12,351 bases of DNA. It comes from Methyloglobulus sp. GTDB taxonomy: Bacteria > Pseudomonadota > Gammaproteobacteria > Methylococcales > Methylomonadaceae. The stretch lies in NCBI GenBank assembly GCA_013140405.1, contig JABFSV010000474.1, positions 1 through 12,351 of the forward strand, in the 5' to 3' direction. This document shows positions 1 through 7,975 of the stretch, in pieces; the first letter of the stretch is position 1, and each line of letters starts with the position of its first letter. The translations under genes were made by a program, and so were the position numbers. Below the pieces are notes generated by a model. That model saw nothing but the letters and a program-made list of their open reading frames with translations. It was not told the DNA's origin and ran no database searches.

Positions 1-1272
1 CCACTGGCTGTCGAAAACGATAAAACCGATGAAATCACCGTTGATTTTTCCGGAAAACGCGTCCTCGTAGTCGATGACAATGCCACCAATCGGATGATCT
101 TAAACCACTATCTCAGCCATTGGGGACTGGATGTCGGACAAGTAGAAGATGGGCAAGCCGCTTTGGCTGAATTGGGCTTAGCACATAATTCCAACCATCC
201 TTACGATTTGGTCATACTGGATATGCACATGCCTATCATGGATGGCTTGACTTTAGCGGGCAAACTTGTTGAAAATCCCGATTTCGTAAATATCCCCCGA
301 ATTTTACTGTCATCGGGTGCATTAATCGGCGAAGATCAACGACGTAAATTTGGGTTGACCTACAGCCTGTTGAAACCTGCACGCCAATCACAGCTTTTTG
401 AAGCTATCTCAGGCTCTTTAAGCACAAACAAAGCGAAGGAAGAATTTCATGTAACTCCAGAAGCAATATTGCCTGATTATCACGACAAAAAAATCCTGGT
501 TGCTGAGGACAATAAAGTAAACCAAAAAGTGATACTTGGGCTGCTCGCTAAATTCAAAATTATACCTATCATCGCTGATAATGGCCAAATTGCCCTGGAT
601 ATACTTGCTGACACCTCATTTGACTTAATTTTTATGGATTGTCAAATGCCGGTTCTGGATGGTTACGAAACCACTGCGGCAATCCGTAACCGTGAACAAC
701 AAAGTGGTTCTGCCCGGCAAGTTATTGTCGCATTAACGGCACATGCAGTAACTGGGGAACGTGAAAAATGCCTTGCTGCTGGCATGGATGATTACCTAAG
801 CAAACCCATCAGGCGTAATCAACTAGCCACTATATTGGCAACTTGGCTAGGCACCGCGACTGCTTTTGTTGCGGGGGAATTATCAACGCATACGGACATA
901 TCAGCTGAAACTGTAAAACCTATGCCCGATAAAGTTTGGGATGAAGCGCTGGCTCTGAAACACCTGGATGGGGACAAGGAATTGTTAACAGACATGATTG
1001 GATTATTCCTTGAGGAAATACCCGAACAACTTGCAAAACTGCATGATGCGTGTGACCAGAATGACTTGTTCGAACTAACCAATGTCGCCCATGCCATAAA
1101 AGGTTCGGTAGGCCATTTTTGTGCCGATGCTGTCACTGAAAGTGCAGCCCAACTGGAACGCGCCTCCCGTCACAAAGAGTCCGCCGATTATCAGCTAATG
1201 ACAGATACTTTGGTACATGGTGTCAAAATCTTAATGGAAGCCCTAAGTCAGTCTTTAGGCAATACAAAATAA
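1..1272 (+). CDS. Hybrid sensor histidine kinase, C-terminal part (REC-REC-HPt), 5' truncated by window edge
   Basis: The frame is open from base 1, so the sensor and kinase domains lie outside the window. What remains is a phosphorelay tail. The first receiver domain (about nt 55-420) starts KRVLVVDDN, carries the phosphoacceptor Asp in LVILDMHMP (codon 220-222) and the conserved Lys in LLKPA. The second receiver (about nt 487-840) starts KKILVAEDN, with Asp in IFMDCQMP (codon 637-639), the TALTAHA-like switch Thr and Lys in YLSKP. A histidine phosphotransfer domain (about nt 935-1255) has the motif AHAIKGS with the phospho-His at codon 1090-1092. Both receivers keep their acidic pocket, Asp and Lys, so neither looks degenerate. 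By family knowledge such BarA-like proteins pass phosphate His-Asp-His-Asp to a separate response regulator, which is not visible here. The stop is 19 bases before the sugar permease gene; a regulatory link is only inferred. Confidence 0.93.
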   Translation, partial: PLAVENDKTDEITVDFSGKRVLVVDDNATNRMILNHYLSHWGLDVGQVEDGQAALAELGLAHNSNHPYDLVILDMHMPIMDGLTLAGKLVENPDFVNIPRILLSSGALIGEDQRRKFGLTYSLLKPARQSQLFEAISGSLSTNKAKEEFHVTPEAILPDYHDKKILVAEDNKVNQKVILGLLAKFKIIPIIADNGQIALDILADTSFDLIFMDCQMPVLDGYETTAAIRNREQQSGSARQVIVALTAHAVTGEREKCLAAGMDDYLSKPIRRNQLATILATWLGTATAFVAGELSTHTDISAETVKPMPDKVWDEALALKHLDGDKELLTDMIGLFLEEIPEQLAKLHDACDQNDLFELTNVAHAIKGSVGHFCADAVTESAAQLERASRHKESADYQLMTDTLVHGVKILMEALSQSLGNTK

Positions 1273-1291
1273 CCATTCAAGGAAATCAAGT

Positions 1292-2605
1292 ATGGCTAAC
1301 TTATCGAAAGCTACCAAAAATACAAACGAACACGCTAGTAATCAAAGTCACTTTTTGACATTGTCGCTACTCACTTCGCTGTTTTTCATGTGGGGATTTA
1401 TTACTTCCTTGAATGATATTTTGATTCCCCATTTGAAATCAATGTTTACGCTTAGCTACACACAAGCGATGTTAGTCCAATTTTGTTTCTTTACCGCCTA
1501 TTTTGTTGTTTCCGTGCCTAGCGGTTACTTGGTTGGAAAAACCGACTACAAAGGCGGTATCGTTGCCGGATTACTGATTACCGGATCGGGTTGCTTACTC
1601 TTTTACCCTGCTGCTGATTCGCAATCTTATCCCTTATTTTTAGGCGCTTTTTTCGTATTGGCCTCTGGCATTAGCTTGTTGCAGGTAGCAGCCAATTCTT
1701 ATGTCACGTTGTTAGGTAGACCAGAAACATCATCCAGCCGACTAACATTGACGCAAGGATTTAATTCCCTCGGAACAACTATTGCACCCTATATTGGCGC
1801 ACTCTTCATCATGGCGACCGTTGTTAAAACCAGCGATGAAATTAACTTATTGAACCCAAACGAATTAGTGGCCTATCAGGCACAACAAGCGGCAACCGTA
1901 CAAAACCCTTATCTCGTGCTTGCGGCTATCCTATTTTTAATGGCATTCATTTTTGTTTTGACCAGACTGCCAAAAGCCCATTCACTCAAACAAACCGATA
2001 AAAACAATAGCCCAAACACATCAAATCTCGCGCCGATCAGCGCCTGGAGCTATAGGCATTTAAAGCTAGGGGCGATAGCCATTTTCGTTTATGTAGGGGG
2101 GGAGGTTTCAATCGGCAGTTTTCTGGTGAACTTCCTGGGACAGCCAGAAATCGCGGGCTTATCAGAACAAGATGCCGGCAAATATGTCTCATTTTACTGG
2201 GGTGGGGCAATGATAGGCCGATTTATCGGCACGGCAATCATGCAAAAAATTGCACCGCAAAATTTGCTCAGCTTCAATGCCATCATCGCAATTATGTTAG
2301 TTATTTTCGCTATGACGACTAGCGGCAATCTTGCCATGTGGAGCATACTGGCTGTGGGTTTATTTAACTCGATCATGTTCCCGACCATTTATTCACTGGC
2401 GCTGAATGGCTTAGGCCAATGCTCTGCACAAGGATCAGGCATTTTGTGCATGGCAATCGTCGGCGGCGCAATACTTCCCCTCATTCAAGGCCTTTTTGCC
2501 GATAAATTTGGCATTCAACAAGCCTTCTTTTTACCGACGCTCTGTTACCTGTATGTCGCTTTTTACGGCTGGCGTGGGTATCAATATCAAAATGTCGATA
2601 ACTAG
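1292..2605 (+). CDS. Sugar MFS transporter, FucP/GluP (glucose/galactose or fucose : H+ symporter) family
   Basis: A 437-residue polytopic inner-membrane permease, the usual FucP length (about 438). The first helix carries the signature FFMWGFITSLNDILIPH (residues 31-47), with the family's conserved Asp at 42. The helix-4 motif GISLLQVAANSYVTLLG (126-142) has Gln131 where E. coli FucP has its proton-coupling Glu, as in the GluP glucose/galactose branch. The usual NPY is NSY here. A polar central stretch around residues 185-250 separates the two six-helix halves. The start ATG at 1292 follows AAGGA at 1279-1283 with suitable spacing. It probably imports a hexose with protons. The exact sugar cannot be read from sequence. 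It sits just after the hybrid kinase, so co-transcription is likely, and it converges on tgpA with a 72-base gap. Confidence 0.88.
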   Translation: MANLSKATKNTNEHASNQSHFLTLSLLTSLFFMWGFITSLNDILIPHLKSMFTLSYTQAMLVQFCFFTAYFVVSVPSGYLVGKTDYKGGIVAGLLITGSGCLLFYPAADSQSYPLFLGAFFVLASGISLLQVAANSYVTLLGRPETSSSRLTLTQGFNSLGTTIAPYIGALFIMATVVKTSDEINLLNPNELVAYQAQQAATVQNPYLVLAAILFLMAFIFVLTRLPKAHSLKQTDKNNSPNTSNLAPISAWSYRHLKLGAIAIFVYVGGEVSIGSFLVNFLGQPEIAGLSEQDAGKYVSFYWGGAMIGRFIGTAIMQKIAPQNLLSFNAIIAIMLVIFAMTTSGNLAMWSILAVGLFNSIMFPTIYSLALNGLGQCSAQGSGILCMAIVGGAILPLIQGLFADKFGIQQAFFLPTLCYLYVAFYGWRGYQYQNVDN

Positions 2606-2677
2606 ATTGACGTAACTACGCTGCCAATATTGTCAACAAACGTCACTTAATGCCGCCGCTTAAATTTGATCTGGCAT

Positions 2678-4630
2678 TTAGACTTTAAACAAAGCCACCA
2701 GCCTATGCAAGCGCTTAAAGCCATCCTCCGTCGGTTTGCTGCCGTAACGTTGGTCGATAAAAGCAGTCGTTATTTCTTCTATGTTAGTGGCTTGTTCCGG
2801 CAATTTGGGTTTGATGCGTTCGGCAAAATCCCTTGCGCCTTCGCCTGTGTTTTTGGTTAATTTTGCTTTAGCGATTTTCTTTAAAAATCGGTTGTAGACT
2901 ATCAAGGTACGGTCCGTGAGTTTTGGCCTTTGGTACAGTAAAAACAAGCTGAGTATTGCAGTAATAATGCCTACGAAAACCATCATCCAGTACACCATGG
3001 TTTTCATGTCCTTGATGCCGAATGACGACATAAATGAGGATTGATTAGCATTGTTGTAATTGATGACCCAGCGTTGCCAGTTGTAATCGACATTGCTCCA
3101 TAGCTGCCTAGCTTGCTTTAGCAAATTAAATGCGGATTGCCCCGCGCCGGATGAAGCATAGCTGATTAAACCGCCAGGAACGAGACGGTTGATGTCGATG
3201 TTTTTCTCAATTCGTTCGGGTGCGATAGCGGCGGTCGGATCAACCCTAACCCAACCCTTGTTATCCAGCCAGACTTCCGCCCACGCATGGGCATCGGCTT
3301 GCTTGATTTCCAGGAAATTGCCGACTTCATTGAATTCACCGCCTTGATAGCCCGTAACGACACGGGCGGGAATGTTTGCTACCCGCATCAGGTACACAAA
3401 AGCCGAAGCATAATGGCTGCAAAATCCGTAACGGGTTTCAAACAAAAACGTTTCAATCGGGTTATCTTCCATTAATGGTGGGGTTAGCGTGTAATGGAAA
3501 TCTTCTTTCCTGAAATGGTTGAGCAACTGGTTAATGAAAACTTCCGGCGTACTATCGAAGCCGTGCAACTGCGAGACCAATTGCTTGATATTATCCGAAG
3601 CCGCACCCGGCAACTGCCGGGCATGTTGATATTCGGTTTTAGTGATATAGCCCGTGTTGTAGGTGGGGTACGATGTCAACTTGTATTCAGTGCGTTTATG
3701 AAGGTCACCTGACGTAATCAACTGATAATTGGCATTCTGCTCTAACGGTTTAGGGTAGTCGGCTGGCATATCCAACGCAAATACCCAGTTTTTGTCTTGC
3801 GGCTCCATCAGCAAAGTGTACTGATAAGGTGTTCCGGCAAATTTCAGCTGATCTAAATATTGTTGATAAGATAAATCTTTGGCTTGAGTCCAGCGTTTGC
3901 CGTCGGTTTGGGTGAGTACGGGGCCGCGCCAATAGCGTTGATTGGGCGCAGGAATGTCGCCAGTAAACTTAACCCTGAACACCAACTCATCCGACATGCC
4001 AAGATCGGTGATAGAACCCGGCTCCATCGAATCGCTCAAGCCCATCCTAGCTTGATGGTCATCCTGAAATAATAACCATCTCGGCGCTTCCACCCGTGGA
4101 AATAAGATGAACACCACAATCGTCATCGGTATCGCCTGGGCAATGATTACTGCGGCTTTTTTGAGCGATACCGTCGTCTGTGCGACATAACTATTGATGT
4201 AGACCAACGTCGCCAACAACACACAGCTCACAAACAGGATGTACGCCGCCATCAAGATGCTTTGCTCATACAAGAACTGCGAGGCGGCGACAATAAATGC
4301 CAAATAATTAATCAGGTAAAGATCGCGCTCGGATTTTATCTCCATTAACTTCAACCCCAGTGCAACCAGGAACAAACTCGTACCGCCGTCGCGCCCCAAA
4401 ATACCACGGTGCTGGGTATACAAAATCGCCATACCGCACACTATCAGCAGCAAAATAATGGGAAAAGTCGGTAGACGTTCCGGTTTCCAGATGCCCATAA
4501 AACGCCAAGCTAGCAGTACGCAAAAAAAGCCGAACACTGCTAAATTCAGGTGATAAATATGTGGAAGCGCAATCAACCCAATGGATGAAAGCAAAAAAAT
4601 CAGAATTTCTTTGTTTTGGGCAGGGTTCAT
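2678..4630 (-). CDS. tgpA: TgpA-like membrane transglutaminase (DUF3488 / transglutaminase-like / DUF4129)
   Basis: 650 residues. The N-terminal part (about 8-180) has several hydrophobic helices (DUF3488). A large periplasmic transglutaminase-like domain follows, and a single C-terminal membrane helix (about 545-566) leads into a cytoplasmic DUF4129-like tail. The cysteine-protease-like triad is intact: Cys404 in YGFCSHYAS, His448 in DAHAWAEVW and Asp464 in VRVDPTAA. The family is known from Pseudomonas aeruginosa TgpA, an essential inner-membrane transglutaminase; the natural substrate is poorly defined. It is the last gene of the moxR-DUF58-tgpA operon, and its ATG shares four bases (ATGA) with the stop of the DUF58 gene, which implies translational coupling. 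No strong terminator is visible after its TAA; only a weak AATGCC/GGCATT repeat lies in the convergent gap. Confidence 0.92.
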   Translation of the reverse strand: MNPAQNKEILIFLLSSIGLIALPHIYHLNLAVFGFFCVLLAWRFMGIWKPERLPTFPIILLLIVCGMAILYTQHRGILGRDGGTSLFLVALGLKLMEIKSERDLYLINYLAFIVAASQFLYEQSILMAAYILFVSCVLLATLVYINSYVAQTTVSLKKAAVIIAQAIPMTIVVFILFPRVEAPRWLLFQDDHQARMGLSDSMEPGSITDLGMSDELVFRVKFTGDIPAPNQRYWRGPVLTQTDGKRWTQAKDLSYQQYLDQLKFAGTPYQYTLLMEPQDKNWVFALDMPADYPKPLEQNANYQLITSGDLHKRTEYKLTSYPTYNTGYITKTEYQHARQLPGAASDNIKQLVSQLHGFDSTPEVFINQLLNHFRKEDFHYTLTPPLMEDNPIETFLFETRYGFCSHYASAFVYLMRVANIPARVVTGYQGGEFNEVGNFLEIKQADAHAWAEVWLDNKGWVRVDPTAAIAPERIEKNIDINRLVPGGLISYASSGAGQSAFNLLKQARQLWSNVDYNWQRWVINYNNANQSSFMSSFGIKDMKTMVYWMMVFVGIITAILSLFLLYQRPKLTDRTLIVYNRFLKKIAKAKLTKNTGEGARDFAERIKPKLPEQATNIEEITTAFIDQRYGSKPTEDGFKRLHRLVALFKV

Positions 4631-5580
4631 AAATTAAACAACGCCAATGCTTCCAAACATTTCCGGTAATGGGCTGGGCCGTTGCTCGGTTCTAGCCGAA
4701 AACCTGGGATAATAAACCCGTAACTTAAGCCCGCTTGCTCCGCATCTACCACCCAGCGGCATAAATAACTAAGGCGTTCTTCCAACGATTGTCCTGGTGA
4801 ATGCCCGTAATCCAGCCATATTTCTGCCGAGCTTTCCCCTCCATATTGCTTGCTGAACAAACCCAATCCTTTCGCATAGGCTTTCCAGTGCAGGTGTTTG
4901 ATCGGATCACCGGCCTGATAGCTCTGCAAACCGTAAAATTCATCGCCGCCCTTTTTGAACTGGCCCTTCTGGTTTTTTGTTGATCCCGTTTCTGGGAAGG
5001 GAATTTCCTGGTTTGCAGGTTTGGGGTACACCAAGGCTTTGGCATTGAAGCGTATGGGTGACCAAGCTCGGAACAAACCTAATGGATAAGTGCTGGATAC
5101 GGTGACTGTCCCCGCCGGATACCACCCTCTTTTTTGGGTTAGATCATATAAAATAATATGCGCTTTACTGTACGCTTTAAGAGTGAAGTGTTCGCCACTC
5201 TTTATACGGATTCGTAAATGTTGGCGTTCAACGGATGTCGGGTTATCGATATGGACACCAAAACCCGCCGCCTCGCCAGCAAATACCGCTGTAGCTTGGC
5301 CTTCTTGAACCGTCAATCCAGCCAGGGATTTATAAGTGTGCAAAATGGTGATGAAAAAAATACTGCCCAGCAAAAATGCCAGCATATAAGCGAGATTATT
5401 GTTGTACACAAAGGCAATCAGCGCCAGCAGGAGGATCAATAAGCCGAACCCCAAACCGCGTTGCGTCGGCAAAATAAAAATTCGCCGCTGGTTTAGGGTT
5501 AACGGTAAGCCATCCGATCTTCGCTCACCGAGGAAAAATCGATCCAGCCCAAAGCGTTCCTTTAACGGTAATGGGTTCAA
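4627..5580 (-). CDS. DUF58 domain protein (MoxR-associated membrane protein)
   Basis: 317 residues. Two closely spaced membrane helices (about 43-60 and 63-81) follow a short basic N-terminus. The rest is a beta-rich segment and a DUF58 domain with the hallmark YGLQSYQAGDPIKHLHWKAYAK-type motif (residues about 216-237), which is a vWA-like fold in this family. The start appears to be TTG at 5580-5578, overlapping the moxR stop as TTGA. An AAGG sits 10 bases upstream inside the end of moxR, and no ATG lies nearby in frame, so translation is probably coupled to moxR. DUF58 proteins are routinely encoded between a MoxR AAA+ ATPase and a transglutaminase. They are thought to be the client or metal-binding partner that the ATPase remodels. 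Nothing in the sequence reveals the specific target. Confidence 0.9.
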   Translation of the reverse strand: MNPLPLKERFGLDRFFLGERRSDGLPLTLNQRRIFILPTQRGLGFGLLILLLALIAFVYNNNLAYMLAFLLGSIFFITILHTYKSLAGLTVQEGQATAVFAGEAAGFGVHIDNPTSVERQHLRIRIKSGEHFTLKAYSKAHIILYDLTQKRGWYPAGTVTVSSTYPLGLFRAWSPIRFNAKALVYPKPANQEIPFPETGSTKNQKGQFKKGGDEFYGLQSYQAGDPIKHLHWKAYAKGLGLFSKQYGGESSAEIWLDYGHSPGQSLEERLSYLCRWVVDAEQAGLSYGFIIPGFRLEPSNGPAHYRKCLEALALFNL

Positions 5581-6482
5581 CTAACGGCAACCTTAGCCAG
5601 AATGGGCGCGACAATGGCGACGGAATCATTATTGCCCGACCTTAACCGATGGCCTGCAACCGATGCCAGGACTGCTTGTATATCTTCCGGGATGACCGCA
5701 TCGCGGTTATCCATAAACGTCCAGGCTTTGGCTGCTGTCAACAACGCCAACCCAGCTCGCGGCGACAGGCCACAATGGTATTCGGGTGATTCGCGGGTGA
5801 AGTTGATGATGGCTTGGCAATAATCCAACAAAGCATTGGAAACATGCACTTGCGTGATAGCTTGTTGCAGTTGCTGCAATTGTTGTGGCGTAATTTGTGC
5901 AGATAAGGTTTGGATAAGGTGATGCCGATTTTGCCCAGTCAGCAATTGCCGCTCCGATTTTGGATCGGGATAACCCAATTCAATCCGCATCAAAAATCGG
6001 TCCAATTGCGATTCTGGCAGGGGGAACGTGCCGATCTGGTGCGAGGGGTTTTGCGTGGCAATCACGAAGAAAGGTTCTGGCAACTGATAAGTAACACCTT
6101 CTACTGTGACTTGCTGCTCCTCCATTGCTTCTAGCAGTGCGCTTTGCGCTTTCGGTGTTGAGCGGTTAATTTCATCCGCCAACACCATCTGGTTGAATAT
6201 CGGCCCAGCATGGAATTTGAATTCATGGTTTTTAGCATCAAACACCGATGCACCGATGATGTCTGCCGGAAGAATATCGCTAGTAAATTGAATACGCTGG
6301 TAATTCATCCCCAGCAACCGTGCCAACGTATGTGCCAGCGTGGTTTTGCCAACGCCTGGAATGTCTTCAATCAACAAATGTCCACGCGCCAACAGGCAAC
6401 ACACAGCCAGACGTATTTGCCGCTCTTTGCCGAGAATAACTTGATTGGCTTCTTTAAGTAGCCGCTGGATGTCATTTTGCAT
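5577..6482 (-). CDS. MoxR family AAA+ ATPase
   Basis: 301 residues, typical for the MoxR class. The Walker A motif is IPGVGKTTL (residues 41-49, Lys46), Walker B is MVLADEIN (99-106, Asp103/Glu104), sensor 1 lies in FFVIATQNP (138-146) and the sensor 2 region in GLSPRAGLALL. The stretch LPESQLDRFLM (155-165) carries the conserved Arg of the subunit interface. The protein is soluble and cytoplasmic. MoxR ATPases act as chaperones that insert metals or cofactors or assemble vWA-domain partners. Here the partner should be the co-transcribed DUF58 protein. It is the first gene of the three-gene operon. The ATG at 6482-6480 has no strong Shine-Dalgarno sequence in front of it. A perfect TATAAT on the minus strand at 6528-6523 is a possible -10 box. 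Confidence 0.93.
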   Translation of the reverse strand: MQNDIQRLLKEANQVILGKERQIRLAVCCLLARGHLLIEDIPGVGKTTLAHTLARLLGMNYQRIQFTSDILPADIIGASVFDAKNHEFKFHAGPIFNQMVLADEINRSTPKAQSALLEAMEEQQVTVEGVTYQLPEPFFVIATQNPSHQIGTFPLPESQLDRFLMRIELGYPDPKSERQLLTGQNRHHLIQTLSAQITPQQLQQLQQAITQVHVSNALLDYCQAIINFTRESPEYHCGLSPRAGLALLTAAKAWTFMDNRDAVIPEDIQAVLASVAGHRLRSGNNDSVAIVAPILAKVAVS

Positions 6483-6514
6483 AGTTAATGGTAGGATGTT
6501 TGAAAAATCAGTTG

Positions 6515-6543
6515 TTGCCCCTATTATAGATCAAAGCTATAGA
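6515..6543 (+). promoter_or_regulatory. Candidate sigma70 promoter of the TraR/DksA-type gene
   Basis: TTGCCC (6515-6520) and TATAGA (6538-6543) are separated by 17 bases, each matching consensus at 4 of 6 positions. The start codon of the zinc-finger protein is 44 bases further on. A minus-strand TATAAT (6528-6523) inside the same segment could be the -10 of the divergent moxR operon, although no convincing -35 precedes it. The two promoters would then overlap. The evidence is motif matching by eye only. Confidence 0.35.
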
Positions 6544-6587
6544 ACAACGGCTCTAGTAAAGTGCAAAGCAAAAGCAGGAGTTGTGCC

Positions 6588-6926
6588 ATGAAAGAATATG
6601 AAGAAGTACGTAGCCATCTGATTGAAATGCTGGAGGAGCTGGATGACCGGCTAGTAAAAATCACCCATGATGTCAAACATGAAGACGTACCATTAGAAAA
6701 AGATTTCGCCGAATTTGCCACGCAATCTGAAAATGACGAAGTGCTGGATTACTTAGGCAATGCTGCCAGAGCAGAAAGGGACAGGGTACAACAAGCCATC
6801 GCCCGGATAGACAGTGGCGAATACGGCATTTGCGAACTGTGCGGCGAACCTATCCGAAAAGAACGCCTGGAAGCCGTACCTTATTCCAGCATGTGCGTTA
6901 AGTGCGCGAGTCAGGCTGGGTGTTAA
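6588..6926 (+). CDS. TraR/DksA-type C4 zinc-finger protein
   Basis: 112 residues from the ATG at 6588. I chose this start because CAGGAG (6575-6580) lies 7 bases upstream; an in-frame GTG at 6561 has no such site. The N-terminal half is a charged, heptad-like helix. The middle has the segment DFAEFATQSENDEVLDYLG, where Asp39 and Glu42 sit where DksA has its two tip acidic residues. The C-terminus is a C4 zinc finger: CELC (Cys82, Cys85) and CVKC (Cys103, Cys106), with the family's GEYGICELCGEPI. Family members bind RNA polymerase through the secondary channel, with or without ppGpp. This short form resembles the TraR/YbiI branch rather than full-length DksA (about 150 residues). It is divergent from moxR and 33 bases before the Ntn-hydrolase-like gene. 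Confidence 0.87.
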   Translation: MKEYEEVRSHLIEMLEELDDRLVKITHDVKHEDVPLEKDFAEFATQSENDEVLDYLGNAARAERDRVQQAIARIDSGEYGICELCGEPIRKERLEAVPYSSMCVKCASQAGC

Positions 6927-6959
6927 TGACGATTTTATAATTATTCAACAATAATTCCA

Positions 6960-7826
6960 ATGACAGCCATTCTCTGTTGGATTAATCGCGAATGCGACAA
7001 CGAGATGCTCTGGGCAGCAGCAGACTCCAGAATTTCCAATTCAAACGAAAAGGGTAGTGCCTCGCCACTAACGGATAATTGCCCAAAGCTGTTCTCCATC
7101 CCTATTCTGGTCGGAAATAAACTTGAGTCCCCAAAGCAGCAACTCTATTCGGCGGGCTTCGCCTATGCAGGCAGCACGTTAATTGGTTTGGCAACAAAAG
7201 AAATCGTTACAAGAATTCTTGCAAATCTAATTGAATCCAAATTTGTTGACAAATTCGGAAATTCAATTCAAGCAGATAAAATCTCTGTGTTAAGTAAAAT
7301 ACCCAGTATTGTAGAAATTGCCAACCTGGTATCAAAAATAGGTAGCCGTTATCTATCTGATGTAGGCCAATATCACCCAAATCAAGCCAGCGCTGAATTC
7401 AGCATATTTGGGTACTGTCCGAAAAATGGCTCATACGTAGCCTATAAAATTACCCGACAGTCCAAAGATAACTGCACCTTTGATGTGTCACCGATACAAA
7501 TTCTCGACGGTGAAATTCTTCAATTGGGCAACAATCAAAAAATGATTGAAGCCCGGATAGCTGAAATCAGGTCCGAGCTAGATACGAATTCAACAGAGTG
7601 GCATCGGGCACCAATAAAAACGTTATCTGAGGCCATCAACGAGGAAGAACATTCGCCAAAAATAGGTGGATACACCCAAGTTTCTATTTGCACTCCAGAT
7701 GGGATTGCGGAATTTCAGATGTTCAAAGAAAAAGACCAAACACCTTCCTATTTCGGCTTCGATATTGAACGGGATCTATTGCCGCTTAGCGGCTACCAAG
7801 CAGATTTCTTGGGTCTTGTTATATAG
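6960..7826 (+). CDS. Putative proteasome-like Ntn hydrolase (divergent, function unknown)
   Basis: 288 residues with no signal peptide or membrane helix. I do not recognise a named family, but the layout matches a proteasome-beta/HslV-type Ntn fold. The protein begins Met-Thr-Ala-Ile, so Met removal would expose Thr as the N-terminal nucleophile. LWAAADSRIS follows, with Asp22 in the place of proteasome Asp17, then PKLFSIP with Lys43 in the place of Lys33, and a Gly-rich GFAYAGSTLIG helix entry. Downstream, SAEFSIFGYCPKNGSYVAYKI (about 142-162) resembles the GyD...LY-i strands, LQLGNNQKMIEARIAEI resembles the AIGSGS helix, and GYTQVSICTPDGIAEF resembles the last strand. Asp and Lys are spaced more widely than in HslV. 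The start has no visible Shine-Dalgarno; TATAAT lies at 6936-6941. It may be transcribed with the DksA-type gene. The fold assignment is inference from motifs. Confidence 0.6.
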   Translation: MTAILCWINRECDNEMLWAAADSRISNSNEKGSASPLTDNCPKLFSIPILVGNKLESPKQQLYSAGFAYAGSTLIGLATKEIVTRILANLIESKFVDKFGNSIQADKISVLSKIPSIVEIANLVSKIGSRYLSDVGQYHPNQASAEFSIFGYCPKNGSYVAYKITRQSKDNCTFDVSPIQILDGEILQLGNNQKMIEARIAEIRSELDTNSTEWHRAPIKTLSEAINEEEHSPKIGGYTQVSICTPDGIAEFQMFKEKDQTPSYFGFDIERDLLPLSGYQADFLGLVI

Positions 7827-7862
7827 CGCTGTAATTCCAATTTGCATTAAAGACAGTTCAAT

Positions 7863-7932
7863 GGGCAAACTGCCTTATCGTTTGCCCGCCATTTTCTAAA
7901 TAATAACGGCGGGCAAAAAAGCAATGCCCACC
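7863..7932. terminator. Chain of competing hairpins between converging genes (probable bidirectional terminator region)
   Basis: Four arms alternate in complementarity: GGGCAAAC (7863-7870), GTTTGCCCGCC (7880-7890), GGCGGGCAAA (7908-7917) and TGCCCACC (7925-7932). Arms 1 and 2 pair over 8 bases with a 9-base loop. Arms 2 and 3 pair over 10 bases (TTTGCCCGCC/GGCGGGCAAA). Arms 3 and 4 pair over 8 bases with one G-U. The first hairpin would end the plus-strand Ntn-hydrolase transcript (followed by GCCATTTTCT), and the 3/4 hairpin the minus-strand EamA transcript (followed by GTTATTATTT). The U tracts are poor, so termination is inferred rather than obvious. Confidence 0.5.
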
Positions 7933-7975
7933 CAAACTAAGCATCTTATCGTGCTTCTTTCAAATCAAGAACTAT

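Noticed and set aside
2606..2677. TGACGT/ACGTCA (2608-2645) and AATGCC/GGCATT (2649-2679) repeats in the convergent gap
   Set aside because: Six-base stems with long loops and no U tract; too weak to call terminators or operators.
6561..6587. Nine-codon upstream extension of the TraR/DksA-type protein from a GTG
   Set aside because: No ribosome binding site precedes the GTG, whereas CAGGAG is well placed for the ATG at 6588. The extension does not look like family sequence.
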